This document shows, one piece after another, positions 54,442 through 62,822 of a stretch of 64,000 nucleotides of DNA. Within the stretch, counting starts at the first letter, position 1, and each line of letters starts with the position of its first letter. Both the position numbers and the translations under genes were made by a program. Under the pieces are notes generated by a model. That model was not told the DNA's origin. It saw only the letters and a program-made list of their open reading frames with translations, and ran no database searches. The stretch comes from Termitidicoccus mucosus (GTDB lineage: Bacteria; Verrucomicrobiota; Verrucomicrobiia; Opitutales; Opitutaceae): contig NZ_CP109796.1 of the NCBI RefSeq assembly GCF_038725785.1, positions 1,178,001 through 1,242,000 of the forward strand, read 5' to 3'.

Positions 54442-56649
54442 ATGCTGACTGCGCCATCTGCGGCAGCTTTCTCCAAGGCTTCGACTCCCGGCTCACTTCC
54501 TGCTCCGTTGCCACCACCGGCCCGCGGATTGGTTGTGTTTTTGATAATCGCATTGATCGCCGGAAGCGTGGGGAGCTATCTGGCCTATTTGCCCTTGGTG
54601 CGATCCCCCCTGACTCAGATCGTCCCAGGAGTATCCGGTGTCACTGCGGCCATCCTTGCCCCAAATAGCGGCCACTCACCGCGCACCGTCGATGATGCCG
54701 TGGCGCTCGATCATGCCGGTGTTTTTGTTCCCATGCCGCCTTCGGAATCCGCTTCGGTTCTCAACCGACGGCCGCGAGAAGAGTGCTGGTACCGGCTAAT
54801 CTTCCAAAATACTGGCATCGAACAACACCGCATCATACTCGATCTCATCTGGCGCTTCTACGACTATGCGGCTCTTTATACACCCCAGGCAGACGGCGGA
54901 TGGATCGAGACCCTGTGCGGCTCAAGTGTGTCTTCGCAGGATCCTCGTGTTACCAGACGCTGGGTTGCCTTTGAACTGAGCCTGCCCGCCGACCAGCCGT
55001 TGACAGTCTATCTGCATGTGCGCGATTACCAGCGATTGCCCGCGCAATTTTTCTATTGGCCAGACAGCACCGCATTCATGGCATGGGAACGATTCGTTTT
55101 TATTCAGCATTTCTTATTCTTCGGCTTATGGAGTGGCATCATGGTGCATGCGCTTTTCCATTATGCAATGGGGCGGCAGCGCTTCCAACTATATTATGTA
55201 GGTTTTCTATTTTTCCTTGGTTCGCTGGAATTTTTCGGCAGCGGCTTGTATCAATTAGTGATGTCTTGGCCGGAGCGCTTTCCTATCGAGATCATTATTG
55301 GCATCATCGGTGCGGCGGGTTTGTTTTTCCTTTGCCAATTTGCGAGGCATTATCTTGACGCTGCCCACGAAATTCCGCGAGTGGATCGTTTGCTGCGCTA
55401 TCTGTGCCTCATTCCTGTGTGCGTTTTGATCGAAGTGTTTCTCTGCCTGTGGCCTCGCGCGGCGCATTTTAGCCTGCAAAGTGTCATGCTGACGGTGACG
55501 GTGTTTTTCATATTGATGATGGGGATCAGCGTGATGCGCTGGAAGGCAGGCTGTCATCGATCAGGATTCCTATTGCTGTCATTTCTGCCCTATACGCTCA
55601 CACTTTTGCTGTGGGTTTTCATCGGTCCCGATACTGTTGTGCGCGATGATGAGGTTCGCTTCGCCATGCAGATCGGCCTTGCGCTCCAACTGGTACTCCT
55701 GACGCTCGCCACGGCTTGGCAGCACCGATTGCTGTTGGCCCGCAACCTTCAGTTGCAAACCAACTACTCTGCTCGTCTTGAAAAGGAAGTTGATGAGCGC
55801 ACGCGCCAGCTTACATCCCTGAGTGAAGATCTCTCTCTGATGGTGAATGACCGCAACCGCCTGCTTTCGCTCATCGGTCACGATCTGCGTGGACCGGCAG
55901 GTTCGTTGCAGGCGCTGACACGCATCTTGGCTGATAATCCCGGTCGCTTCAGCATGCGCGAATTGGCGGATCTCGCTGATGAGATCGCCCACGCCTGCAC
56001 CCTCCAGATCGAATTGCTCAACAACCTGCTCGTGTGGGGCTGTGCCGGCTCTGCAGTGGGCAGCGGAAAAGGTGGACTGCCAGAGATGGCGGATATACGG
56101 ACTGAGATCGTCGAAGTCTGCCGATTGCTCGGGTGGACGGCACGGGTCAAGAGGATAGAGATGATCAACGATGTGCCAGCTAGCCTGCGGGCAATGATCG
56201 CGCCGCCCCACTTGCAGGTGATCCTTCGCAATCTTGTGGTCAATGCGATCAAATTTACCCCATCCGGGGGGCGCATCGTCGTTTCGGCCGAGGCAAAAAA
56301 AACGGGGCACATCGAAATTTGCGTGACGGATTCCGGCGTGGGCATTCCGCCTGCCCGGCTCGCACAGCTTCTGAAGGGGCCGGTGAAAAGCATGCCGGGA
56401 ACCAATGAAGAAAAAGGCGTGGGCTTCGGGCTCAGCCTGTGCCGCGACCTCGCGCACGCCGCCCGCGGCAAACTCGCCATCCAAAGCAAGGAGGGTGAAG
56501 GGACGACAGTGATTCTGACCGTTTCCGCCGCTGCAGGCACAGCGAAAACAAGTCTGGATCTGCGAGATCACATCACCGCGCTCCCCGCCTCTCCCGAATG
56601 CCGTCTCAGCGTCGACAGCGAGCCTGTGCACGCAGCCCGGGATGCATAG
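54442..56649 (+). CDS. sensor histidine kinase with 7TMR-DISM sensory region
   Basis: 735 residues. A first membrane segment at about 30-55 is followed by a periplasmic beta-domain (about 85-205: CWYRLIFQNTGIEQHRIILDL, a DISM extracellular-2 type jelly roll) and seven membrane segments (about 210-430), the 7TMR-DISM layout thought to sense carbohydrates or other external ligands. A short coiled coil (NYSARLEKEVDERTRQLTSL) leads into the HisKA domain with the phospho-acceptor His near 479 (SLIGHDLRGPAGS). The ATPase domain has NLVVNAIKFTPSGG, CVTDSGVGIPPARL and KGVGFGLSLCRDLA. No receiver domain, so it needs a separate regulator, perhaps the NarL-type protein or the REC-HPt protein at 32-34 kb. 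Confidence 0.9.
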   Translation: MLTAPSAAAFSKASTPGSLPAPLPPPARGLVVFLIIALIAGSVGSYLAYLPLVRSPLTQIVPGVSGVTAAILAPNSGHSPRTVDDAVALDHAGVFVPMPPSESASVLNRRPREECWYRLIFQNTGIEQHRIILDLIWRFYDYAALYTPQADGGWIETLCGSSVSSQDPRVTRRWVAFELSLPADQPLTVYLHVRDYQRLPAQFFYWPDSTAFMAWERFVFIQHFLFFGLWSGIMVHALFHYAMGRQRFQLYYVGFLFFLGSLEFFGSGLYQLVMSWPERFPIEIIIGIIGAAGLFFLCQFARHYLDAAHEIPRVDRLLRYLCLIPVCVLIEVFLCLWPRAAHFSLQSVMLTVTVFFILMMGISVMRWKAGCHRSGFLLLSFLPYTLTLLLWVFIGPDTVVRDDEVRFAMQIGLALQLVLLTLATAWQHRLLLARNLQLQTNYSARLEKEVDERTRQLTSLSEDLSLMVNDRNRLLSLIGHDLRGPAGSLQALTRILADNPGRFSMRELADLADEIAHACTLQIELLNNLLVWGCAGSAVGSGKGGLPEMADIRTEIVEVCRLLGWTARVKRIEMINDVPASLRAMIAPPHLQVILRNLVVNAIKFTPSGGRIVVSAEAKKTGHIEICVTDSGVGIPPARLAQLLKGPVKSMPGTNEEKGVGFGLSLCRDLAHAARGKLAIQSKEGEGTTVILTVSAAAGTAKTSLDLRDHITALPASPECRLSVDSEPVHAARDA

Positions 56650-56713
56650 GATGCAAGGCGACTGGCACGTCTTCATTTTGTTCAGGCATCTTTTGTCACT
56701 AACTCAATGGCTG

Positions 56714-56890
56714 TTACGAGGCGGTTATGACCGGAAGCTGCCAGCGTCCGGTCAGCAATGCGTCGAGGTCATCCCGGTTGGCCATGGCGGGCAGGCGTGC
56801 AAGCACGTCGCGCAGGTATTCGGTGTCCATTTTTACGGAGAAAACGGCGTGCTGCATTTCGGCTGGGAGCGCGGCTGGACGTTCTGACCG
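56714..56890 (-). pseudogene. IS66-family transposase C-terminal remnant
   Basis: Read on the minus strand, one frame ends with EYLRDVLARLPAMANRDDL and then DALLTGRWQLPVITAS before a TAA at 56716-56714. This matches the C-terminal tail of IS66 transposases, which usually reads YLRDVLxRLP ... LLPxxWxP. Upstream the frame (AALPAEMQHAVFSVKMDT) loses similarity, and the catalytic core is absent. A degraded element end; the other end and inverted repeats were not found. Confidence 0.6.
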
Positions 56891-57165
56891 GCGCAGCGAC
56901 TACTCTCCCCGCACATGGTCCCTCACTGCCGCCGTGGAATTCCAGGCGGTGTCGTCAAACTCGGGATATACACGCAAAACACTGGGTGCAACAATGCGGG
57001 GAAATCGCGTTGCTGGACACTCCGCTGAAGGCGACGGCGCCAAAAAACCGAGGCTGACTCAGTTACAATCCCGATGCTTCATTCCACCTCGAGTGCCCAG
57101 TATCCCTTCCCCTTGGGGAGAAAGATTCATTTGACATACATTGGAACCCAACACATTGGTTTTGC
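56891..57165. other. intergenic region upstream of vapBC
   Basis: 275 bp with no gene seen. It may include further decayed mobile-element sequence next to the IS66 remnant. A TTGACA box at 57131-57136, 30 bp before the VapB ATG, is a candidate -35 for the toxin-antitoxin operon; its -10 is not convincing. Confidence 0.4.
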
Positions 57166-57429
57166 ATGAGCTGGAAGACACTGACGCTTGACGAAGATGC
57201 TTACAACCTCATGAAAAAGGCAAAACTGCCCCGCGAATCGTTTGGCGACATGGTTCGCCGCGTGTTTGTGGAAAAAGACGCCGATCCCTCGGATTTGGTT
57301 GATGAGCTTTTCCGCGAATACGGAGGCAAGGGCATGATGCCATCTGCCGCGCGCGCGCGCATGTCGAAGGCGCAGGCGACGCCCGTCCGCTCATCCCGGC
57401 CTCCGCGCCGCGCCCGTCATGCTGTTTGA
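57166..57429 (+). CDS. vapB: VapB-type antitoxin
   Basis: 87 residues beginning SWKTLTLDEDAYNLMKKAK, the start of the VapB/DUF217-like antitoxins, then RESFGDMVRRVF, a ribbon-helix-helix-like segment expected to bind the operon's own promoter. The C-terminal third is basic and Pro/Arg/Ala-rich (ARARMSKAQATPVRSSRPP), likely disordered until it wraps the toxin. It overlaps the toxin gene by 11 bp, the usual arrangement. Autoregulation with VapC is expected. Confidence 0.8.
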   Translation: MSWKTLTLDEDAYNLMKKAKLPRESFGDMVRRVFVEKDADPSDLVDELFREYGGKGMMPSAARARMSKAQATPVRSSRPPRRARHAV

Positions 57430-57787
57430 CACGACCTTTTTCATCGATCTGGAACAGGAGTTGTACGCAGGGATTCCCGGTGCGGCGGCAGCTTTTCTAC
57501 AAAAGGTAAAACGCATGCCCAAGGCGGTCAGCACGGTGACCATCGGCGAATTTGCCGTGGGCGCATCGGATGCCGATACACGGCGTATGTTTCGCGGCTA
57601 TCGCCCTGTGGCGTTGGGCCGCGACACGGCGATCTTCGCGGGCCGGCTGCAAGCGTCCCTGCCGTTCAGGATGGGAGAAAACGATCTCTGGATTGCGGCG
57701 ACTGCGCTGCGCTTTGGACTGCCTCTGGTGTCGAATGATGCGAAGATATTTCCGCACATCCCGAAGCTGAAACTATATCGTTATTGA
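57419..57787 (+). CDS. vapC: VapC-type PIN-domain ribonuclease toxin
   Basis: 122 residues, the normal size for VapC. The PIN-domain acidic set is complete: Asp4 (LFDTTFFIDLE), Glu44 (TIGEFAVG), Asp89 (ENDLWIAATAL) and Asp107 (LVSNDAKIF). These bind Mg2+ or Mn2+ and cleave RNA, often tRNA or rRNA, when the antitoxin is lost. Start ATG lies within the antitoxin gene, in another frame. Such pairs often mark mobile or laterally gained DNA, which fits the transposase remnants close by. Confidence 0.88.
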   Translation: MLFDTTFFIDLEQELYAGIPGAAAAFLQKVKRMPKAVSTVTIGEFAVGASDADTRRMFRGYRPVALGRDTAIFAGRLQASLPFRMGENDLWIAATALRFGLPLVSNDAKIFPHIPKLKLYRY

Positions 57788-57958
57788 CCGCCGCCCTGTG
57801 CACTCCAAACCGAATTTCGGAGTAACCTGAATGAGTCGTGCGCGTTGCGCGCGCTGTCGGTTCCGATCTGCACCGTGTGATAGTGACCAAGGAGTGCCAA
57901 AACCAGTAGGCACAGCTTAATATAAACCGATGGGCATTTCCAGCCTGTCCCCACCACC
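57788..57958. other. intergenic, nothing assigned
   Basis: 171 bp between the toxin and the metallophosphoesterase. A run of alternating GC (GTGCGCGTTGCGCGCGC near 57839) stands out, but no gene, promoter or terminator could be named. Confidence 0.3.
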
Positions 57959-58738
57959 ATGTGCATCCTCCACACTGCCGATTTCCATCACAACCATGGA
58001 TGGTTCGACTGGCTGATTGCCCAGCAAACCAAATTCGACTTGCTCGTGCTCGCCGGAGACCTGCTCGACATGCGCGCGTCGGGCCGCCAATACCCGCTAA
58101 GCACGCAGGTGAAGGAAGTGCGAGAAAAACTCGCTGCCCTAAAAACACCGGCGGCTATCTGCACCGGTAACCACGACATCTGGATGACCAACCCGATTGC
58201 CACCGATGTGTGGGCCGAAGGCGGTTGGCTCAAAAACTGCCGCCGCGAAAACCTCTGGATTGACGGTGACATCTTCAAATTCATGGACGAGCACATCGCC
58301 GTCGTAAAACACAACACCGACCGCTGGCCCGCCCGCGCTAGCATCGTCGTCGTTCACAACCCGCCGAAAAACTTGAAAACCTCCGTCAATGCCTGCAACA
58401 AAATTGATTTCGGCAGCCACGACGTGGCCCGCAATCTTGTCCAAAACCGCCCGGACTTCGTCCTGTGCGGCCACGTCCACAACCCCGTCGCGTGGATGGA
58501 TTCGTGGGAAAACACCACTGTACTCAACCCCGGCTTTGGCACCGGCCCGGTTCCTAACCACATCATCATCGATACCGAAAGCTGCGAAATCATCCGCGTC
58601 ATCGCGGAAACAAAAAAGCATAACCAAAAAACGCGCCGCTTTTCTCTAACACCGGTATGCCCCGCGCTTAGCCGCCGGAAAACAGATCATAACCATTTAA
58701 TTATACGCAAGATAAGGAATTCAATCTATTGGAAGTAG
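57959..58738 (+). CDS. calcineurin-like metallophosphoesterase
   Basis: 259 residues. All five metallophosphoesterase motifs are visible: ADFHHNHG (D8-x-H10), LAGDLLD (Asp34), CTGNHDIW (Asn71-His72), VVVHNPP and LCGHVHNP (G-H-x-H). These ligands hold two metal ions that cleave phosphomono- or diesters. No signal peptide, so cytoplasmic. The C-terminal 35 residues are basic and not part of the fold. The gene stands alone after the VapBC pair with a 171-bp gap. Substrate cannot be told; members range from protein phosphatases to nucleotide phosphodiesterases and DNA/RNA repair enzymes. Confidence 0.88.
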   Translation: MCILHTADFHHNHGWFDWLIAQQTKFDLLVLAGDLLDMRASGRQYPLSTQVKEVREKLAALKTPAAICTGNHDIWMTNPIATDVWAEGGWLKNCRRENLWIDGDIFKFMDEHIAVVKHNTDRWPARASIVVVHNPPKNLKTSVNACNKIDFGSHDVARNLVQNRPDFVLCGHVHNPVAWMDSWENTTVLNPGFGTGPVPNHIIIDTESCEIIRVIAETKKHNQKTRRFSLTPVCPALSRRKTDHNHLIIRKIRNSIYWK

Positions 58739-58943
58739 CCAAGAAATGGCCACATCCGCCTCGATCCATCGCAGTCTCGACAAGATTAAGAATGTGCCGA
58801 GCCGGAAGGTCGCGGGGATACGGATGTCCTTGCTAAAACCGAGCTTTCGCCATTGTGCCAGGCAGTGAAAAATATTTTAATAAGAGTATCCAGGCCGAAC
58901 GTTGCAAAGAATCAAAATGCCTTAAATACCCCTCTCATTACAT

Positions 58944-60395
58944 TTATGTGGTTTTGGTTATCGGTTGTTCCGCGTGGCGCCGAGCAAGCTCGTCTTTGAT
59001 TTGATAAACCCTTTCCTCGCTCAACTCATAGCGTTGTATGAAAATCAACGAAAGCAATGCGCCAATCAGGGGAATGAGAAAATAGAGGAACTTCATCAAC
59101 ATGAGTGTTTGCCCCGATTGCGCCCCCAACTTGGCATCGAATCCTATCCAGACCAGGACAAATCCCGCAATCAGTGAACCAAAAGAGTTGCCCGCCTTCT
59201 CAAACCAGTTGAGAAGCGATGTGAACACCGCCTCGCGGCGCAATCCCGTGTGCAGTTCGTCATAATCGGCGATATCTCCGAGCATGGCCAGTGCGGCGAT
59301 GCTAAAACCCGCGTTCGCGATGCCGTTGCACGAGATGACGATCAATTGCAGCCATGGCTGTTCAGGCTGGTAAACGATCAACTTGCAGATGCATCCAAAT
59401 ATGAGAACGCACGATGCCATTTGCAACACGCGCCTCTTGCCGAAATGCTTTATCAAGTATGGATAGACAAACAGTGTCGTAAGCAGCGCGGCGATTTGAA
59501 ACGAAGAGCCGACAACGCCGAACGCGACCGCGGCTCTTTTCAGATCGCCGCCAAACACATAATATCCATTCATGTAGAAGAACAATATCCCCACTATATT
59601 ATAGCCAAAACACGCGGAGAACCTTGCCGATATCAGAAACATGAACGGGCGGTTGTTCCGCACCACCCGCAGGTTGGCCAGCAGTGACACCTTCGGCTGG
59701 CGGGCCGCCACCTGGGCGTAATTGCGCTCATGGCATAAAAAAGCCGGCATCAGTCCCGCGATCAGAAATATCACGGCGCATCCCACAGCCACCCATCGAA
59801 TGCCGCTGACAGTGCTTGGAAATACAGAAAATTGCGTCAAGGGATAAAACCACTGGCTCAAAATCAGAAAGGCGAAGCCAAAGGCCAGCGCCAGCGACGC
59901 CAGTCGGGTTCGCTCGTGATAATCTGATGTGGCCTCGACAAAAAGGCCGCCAACGGACATGGCAAAGACCGCGTGCGCCACAAAGAAAAGCAATGAAACG
60001 CACAGCAGGTGCCAAAACAGGTGAGCCTCGCCCGCATCCGCGGGGAACCACCATATCGCCACGAACAACACCGCGATCATCGGCGCTGAAACCACTATCA
60101 GTGGAATTCGGCGGCCCCATCGCGAACGGAAATTATCGGAGAACTGGCCGCAAAAAGGATCGAGCATCGCATCCCATAGCCGCTGGATAAAAACAACCGT
60201 GCTGATGAGTGCCGGGTTCAACCCGAAAGTCATGTTATAAATCGGGTTTATGAGCACGTGCAGGGCTCCGAGCGTGCCGTCGGACACCATCCGGCCGCAC
60301 GCAATGCCGAATTTTTCCTTCGGTGACACGCGATCCGATTCGCTGGTTGAGCGATGTCCGGAGGCTGTCACGCGGGAGGGGATTTGAGGCGGCAT
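58944..60395 (-). CDS. GPH-family (MelB/YicJ-type) sugar:cation symporter
   Basis: 483 residues with about 12 membrane segments. The N-terminal half has the family's FGIACGRMVSDGTLGALHVLINPIYN, FIQRLWDAMLDPFCGQFSDNFRSRWGRRIPLI, where the DP-x-x-G-x-x-SD and R-x-GRR signatures stand, and a later central loop DYHERTRLASLAL. Members import glycosides, xylosides, glucuronides or melibiose with H+ or Na+. It is the last gene of the leftward operon Gfo/Idh/MocA - GH1 - GPH, 19 bp after the GH1 stop, so it most likely brings in a beta-glucoside or disaccharide that the GH1 enzyme cleaves in the cytoplasm. Confidence 0.9.
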   Translation of the reverse strand: MPPQIPSRVTASGHRSTSESDRVSPKEKFGIACGRMVSDGTLGALHVLINPIYNMTFGLNPALISTVVFIQRLWDAMLDPFCGQFSDNFRSRWGRRIPLIVVSAPMIAVLFVAIWWFPADAGEAHLFWHLLCVSLLFFVAHAVFAMSVGGLFVEATSDYHERTRLASLALAFGFAFLILSQWFYPLTQFSVFPSTVSGIRWVAVGCAVIFLIAGLMPAFLCHERNYAQVAARQPKVSLLANLRVVRNNRPFMFLISARFSACFGYNIVGILFFYMNGYYVFGGDLKRAAVAFGVVGSSFQIAALLTTLFVYPYLIKHFGKRRVLQMASCVLIFGCICKLIVYQPEQPWLQLIVISCNGIANAGFSIAALAMLGDIADYDELHTGLRREAVFTSLLNWFEKAGNSFGSLIAGFVLVWIGFDAKLGAQSGQTLMLMKFLYFLIPLIGALLSLIFIQRYELSEERVYQIKDELARRHAEQPITKTT

Positions 60396-60414
60396 ATGTT
60401 TATTGAATGGAGTG

Positions 60415-61779
60415 TCAACCGAGCGATTTTCCGTTGCCCCGGATCACGCTGGCATACCATGAAAACGAATCTTTTGGCGTGCGCTTTTGGGTGCGATAGT
60501 CAACATGGACGAGCCCGAATCGCTCGCTGAATCCATCACTCCATTCAAAGTTGTCCAGCAGGGACCAATGGAAATAGCCTTGCACCGGGTAGCCCTCGCC
60601 GAGGGCGCGTTGTATGGAGCGGAGATATCTCGAAATATAATCAATCCGCTGGGGATCATGCACGCATTCATCGAGATGGATGAAATCAGTGTTATTAAAA
60701 CCATTCTCCGTGAAAACCAAAGGCAGCTTATAGCGCTCGGTCTGAAACCGCGCGGCCCAATACGGCGCATCCGGGACAATGCTCAGCCATGGGCGCGTTC
60801 CCCTGGGATTGCCCGGCCCCCATCCGCCCGGAACTGCCTCGGTCTGCCCATTCGCCCCGGCGCGAACCGGCCACCCCGAATAACAATTATATCCAAGAAA
60901 GTCGATCGGTTGCGAAATCAGCGCCATGTCGGCATCCGTGATTTGCGGCAAATCCGGGGCAAACAGCTCCAGTCCCTCCTTGGGATAACCTCCAAACACC
61001 ACGGGATCGGCCCACCAGGCCAGATCCCAGAAATTGCGTTGCTTGCATGAGAAATAGTCCCGCCTGGCCGCCTCGATATGAGCGGGAGTCTCCTCCGCCG
61101 GGATTCGCTCCCGGCTGGTATGGGCGATGGAAATTTTTGCCGGCCGGCGCGCTCCCGCCCGCAGTGCCTGAACACCTCGTCCGTGCGCCAGCAGCAAATG
61201 GTGAGCCCCGAGCAAACACTCGGCAGGCGACAAACGCAGCCCGGGGGCATTTTGTCCGAGTTGATGCCCGAACCCGATGATGACCGGCGGTTCGTTGAAT
61301 GTCATCCAGTGTCCGACCCTGTCGCCAAAACGCCCGGCCGCAAGCGAGGCGTATTCGCCGAACCATTCCACGATGTCACGATTCAGGAAACCGCCCTTTC
61401 GCTGCAATGCCAGCGGCAGGTCCCAATGATACAGCGTGACCCACGGGGTTATGCCGGCTTCGAGCAGCGCATCTATCAACGCGTCATAAAACGCGACACC
61501 CTTTTCATTCACGGCACCGGTTCCCTCAGGCAGGATGCGGCTCCATGACAACGAAAACCTGTAACCGCCCAAGCCCAATTTTTGCATGAGCGCCACGTCC
61601 TCCCGCCAGCGATGATAATGATCACAGGCGACATCGGCGTTCTGGCCCTCGAAAGTCCGCCCCGGCTCGTGCGTAAACGCGTCCCATATTGACGCGCCCT
61701 TGCCGTCGGCATCCCAGGCGCCCTCGATTTGATAAGCGGCGGTCGCCGCGCCCCAGGTGAATTCCTTCGGAAATGTCAT
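60415..61779 (-). CDS. beta-glucosidase, GH1
   Basis: 454 residues from ATG 61779, just 2 bp after the oxidoreductase stop; the frame is open to 61839, but the family starts here (FPKEFTWGAATAAYQIEGAW). The GH1 acid/base Glu163 lies in TFNEP and the nucleophile Glu358 in FTENG. Other fixed points are HYHRWREDVALMQKLGL, FSLSWSRILPEG, LYHWDLP and HWSLLDNFEWSDGFSERFGL, which line the sugar subsite. No signal peptide, so cytoplasmic. It retains and hydrolyses beta-glycosides, probably the sugar brought in by the GPH carrier next door. Confidence 0.95.
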   Translation of the reverse strand: MTFPKEFTWGAATAAYQIEGAWDADGKGASIWDAFTHEPGRTFEGQNADVACDHYHRWREDVALMQKLGLGGYRFSLSWSRILPEGTGAVNEKGVAFYDALIDALLEAGITPWVTLYHWDLPLALQRKGGFLNRDIVEWFGEYASLAAGRFGDRVGHWMTFNEPPVIIGFGHQLGQNAPGLRLSPAECLLGAHHLLLAHGRGVQALRAGARRPAKISIAHTSRERIPAEETPAHIEAARRDYFSCKQRNFWDLAWWADPVVFGGYPKEGLELFAPDLPQITDADMALISQPIDFLGYNCYSGWPVRAGANGQTEAVPGGWGPGNPRGTRPWLSIVPDAPYWAARFQTERYKLPLVFTENGFNNTDFIHLDECVHDPQRIDYISRYLRSIQRALGEGYPVQGYFHWSLLDNFEWSDGFSERFGLVHVDYRTQKRTPKDSFSWYASVIRGNGKSLG

Positions 61780-61781
61780 GA

Positions 61782-62753
61782 TTATGAAATAACAAGCTGT
61801 GTGTTTGCAAGCGTCGCATTCCCCGCCGCCAGATGGCAAACCTCCGTTGAGGAAAGCACCTCCGCCGGCTGCGGATAGAGGGGGCGGTCATGAATAAGAT
61901 TTTCGATGAATGCCATCGTTTCATCGCGTGAACTGACGGCCAGAAACTCGTCGAAATCCGCGCCCGATTTTTCCTCGCGCTCCAGTTTCCCGCCAGCCCA
62001 GGCGCGCCATCCCCAACCCGAATCGGAGGCATGGATTTCCACTTTATAATTATTGCCGAACAACTCGATCGTCTCGGCATGCATCCCCGTGGTCGGCATC
62101 AAATCCACCGTTGCATGCGCGCCATTCTCGAAATCGATCATCACCTGCGCCCACGCGCAATCGCCCGAAAAATAGTGCCGGCCAGAATGCCGGACTGGAT
62201 TTCCGCCCAGCATGCAGACGGCATCAACTATATGCACCCCGGTGTCCCGAAGAAACCCGGGCTCCTTCCGGTTCACCCGTGCCATGGTTGCGCGTATATA
62301 CCGGGCAGGGCGCCCCGCCATCCAGTCGAGCGCGGCCCGCACCTGAGGATCATAACGCCTGTTCATGCTCATCATCACCCGTGCCTTGGTCTCGGCCGCC
62401 ACCCGCACCACTTCGCGCGCCTCCTCAAGAGTCACGCCCATGGGCTTCTCCATCAGCAGCGGAATCCCCGCGCGCATCAATTTGATTGCGACGCTGGCAT
62501 TCAACCCTTCGGGAGTGCACACCACGCACGCGTCCGGTTTTTCGCCGCGCAACATTTCGTCGGTGTCCGCATACGTCCGGGCGAAACCGAATTTCGCCGC
62601 CGCCGAGCGAGCCTTGGCCTCGATATTGTCCACGACGCAGCAAAGAATAATGGCGGCGGGATGCGCCTTATTATACTCAGCCAGTACCGGCAAATGAAAC
62701 TGCGTGCTGTGATAACCGCAGCCAATGACACAAATTCTCAGGGGGGCTTGCAT
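61782..62753 (-). CDS. Gfo/Idh/MocA-family oxidoreductase
   Basis: 323 residues from ATG 62753; the earlier ATG at 62786 precedes the proper start. The Rossmann fold begins at once (LRICVIGCGYHSTQFHLPVL, G-x-G-x-x-x), and EKPMGVTLEEAREVV carries the catalytic-site EKP lysine. MMSMNRRYDPQVRAAL and FLRDTGVHIVDAVCMLGG hold the second substrate-binding and His/Asp motif. Such NAD(P) enzymes oxidise or epimerise sugars and inositols, or work by oxidation-hydrolysis-reduction. First gene of the operon with GH1 and the GPH transporter; it may process the released sugar. Confidence 0.9.
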   Translation of the reverse strand: MQAPLRICVIGCGYHSTQFHLPVLAEYNKAHPAAIILCCVVDNIEAKARSAAAKFGFARTYADTDEMLRGEKPDACVVCTPEGLNASVAIKLMRAGIPLLMEKPMGVTLEEAREVVRVAAETKARVMMSMNRRYDPQVRAALDWMAGRPARYIRATMARVNRKEPGFLRDTGVHIVDAVCMLGGNPVRHSGRHYFSGDCAWAQVMIDFENGAHATVDLMPTTGMHAETIELFGNNYKVEIHASDSGWGWRAWAGGKLEREEKSGADFDEFLAVSSRDETMAFIENLIHDRPLYPQPAEVLSSTEVCHLAAGNATLANTQLVIS

Positions 62754-62779
62754 ATTACAGGAATTGATAAAACCAAGCG

Positions 62780-62819
62780 TTGACAAACGTGCAACGGCTC
62801 TTCGATTCTACGCGTAGAA
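62780..62819 (+). promoter_or_regulatory. LacI-type operator and -35 box
   Basis: A perfect 14-bp palindrome with central CG, TTCTACGCGTAGAA, lies at 62806-62819, 3 bp before the LacI ATG and 52 bp upstream of the oxidoreductase start. Symmetric sites with a central CG are the standard LacI-family operator form. A TTGACA at 62780-62785 fits a rightward -35 box whose -10 (about 62804-62809) would be covered by the palindrome. The regulator therefore probably represses its own gene, and with it the divergent operon. Confidence 0.7.
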
Positions 62820-62822
62820 CCC

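Noticed and set aside
58746-58868. 40-codon frame between the metallophosphoesterase and the GPH carrier (starts MATSASIHRSLDK)
   Set aside because: No ribosome-binding site or family match; too short to support. It could be a gene fragment, but nothing in the sequence proves it.
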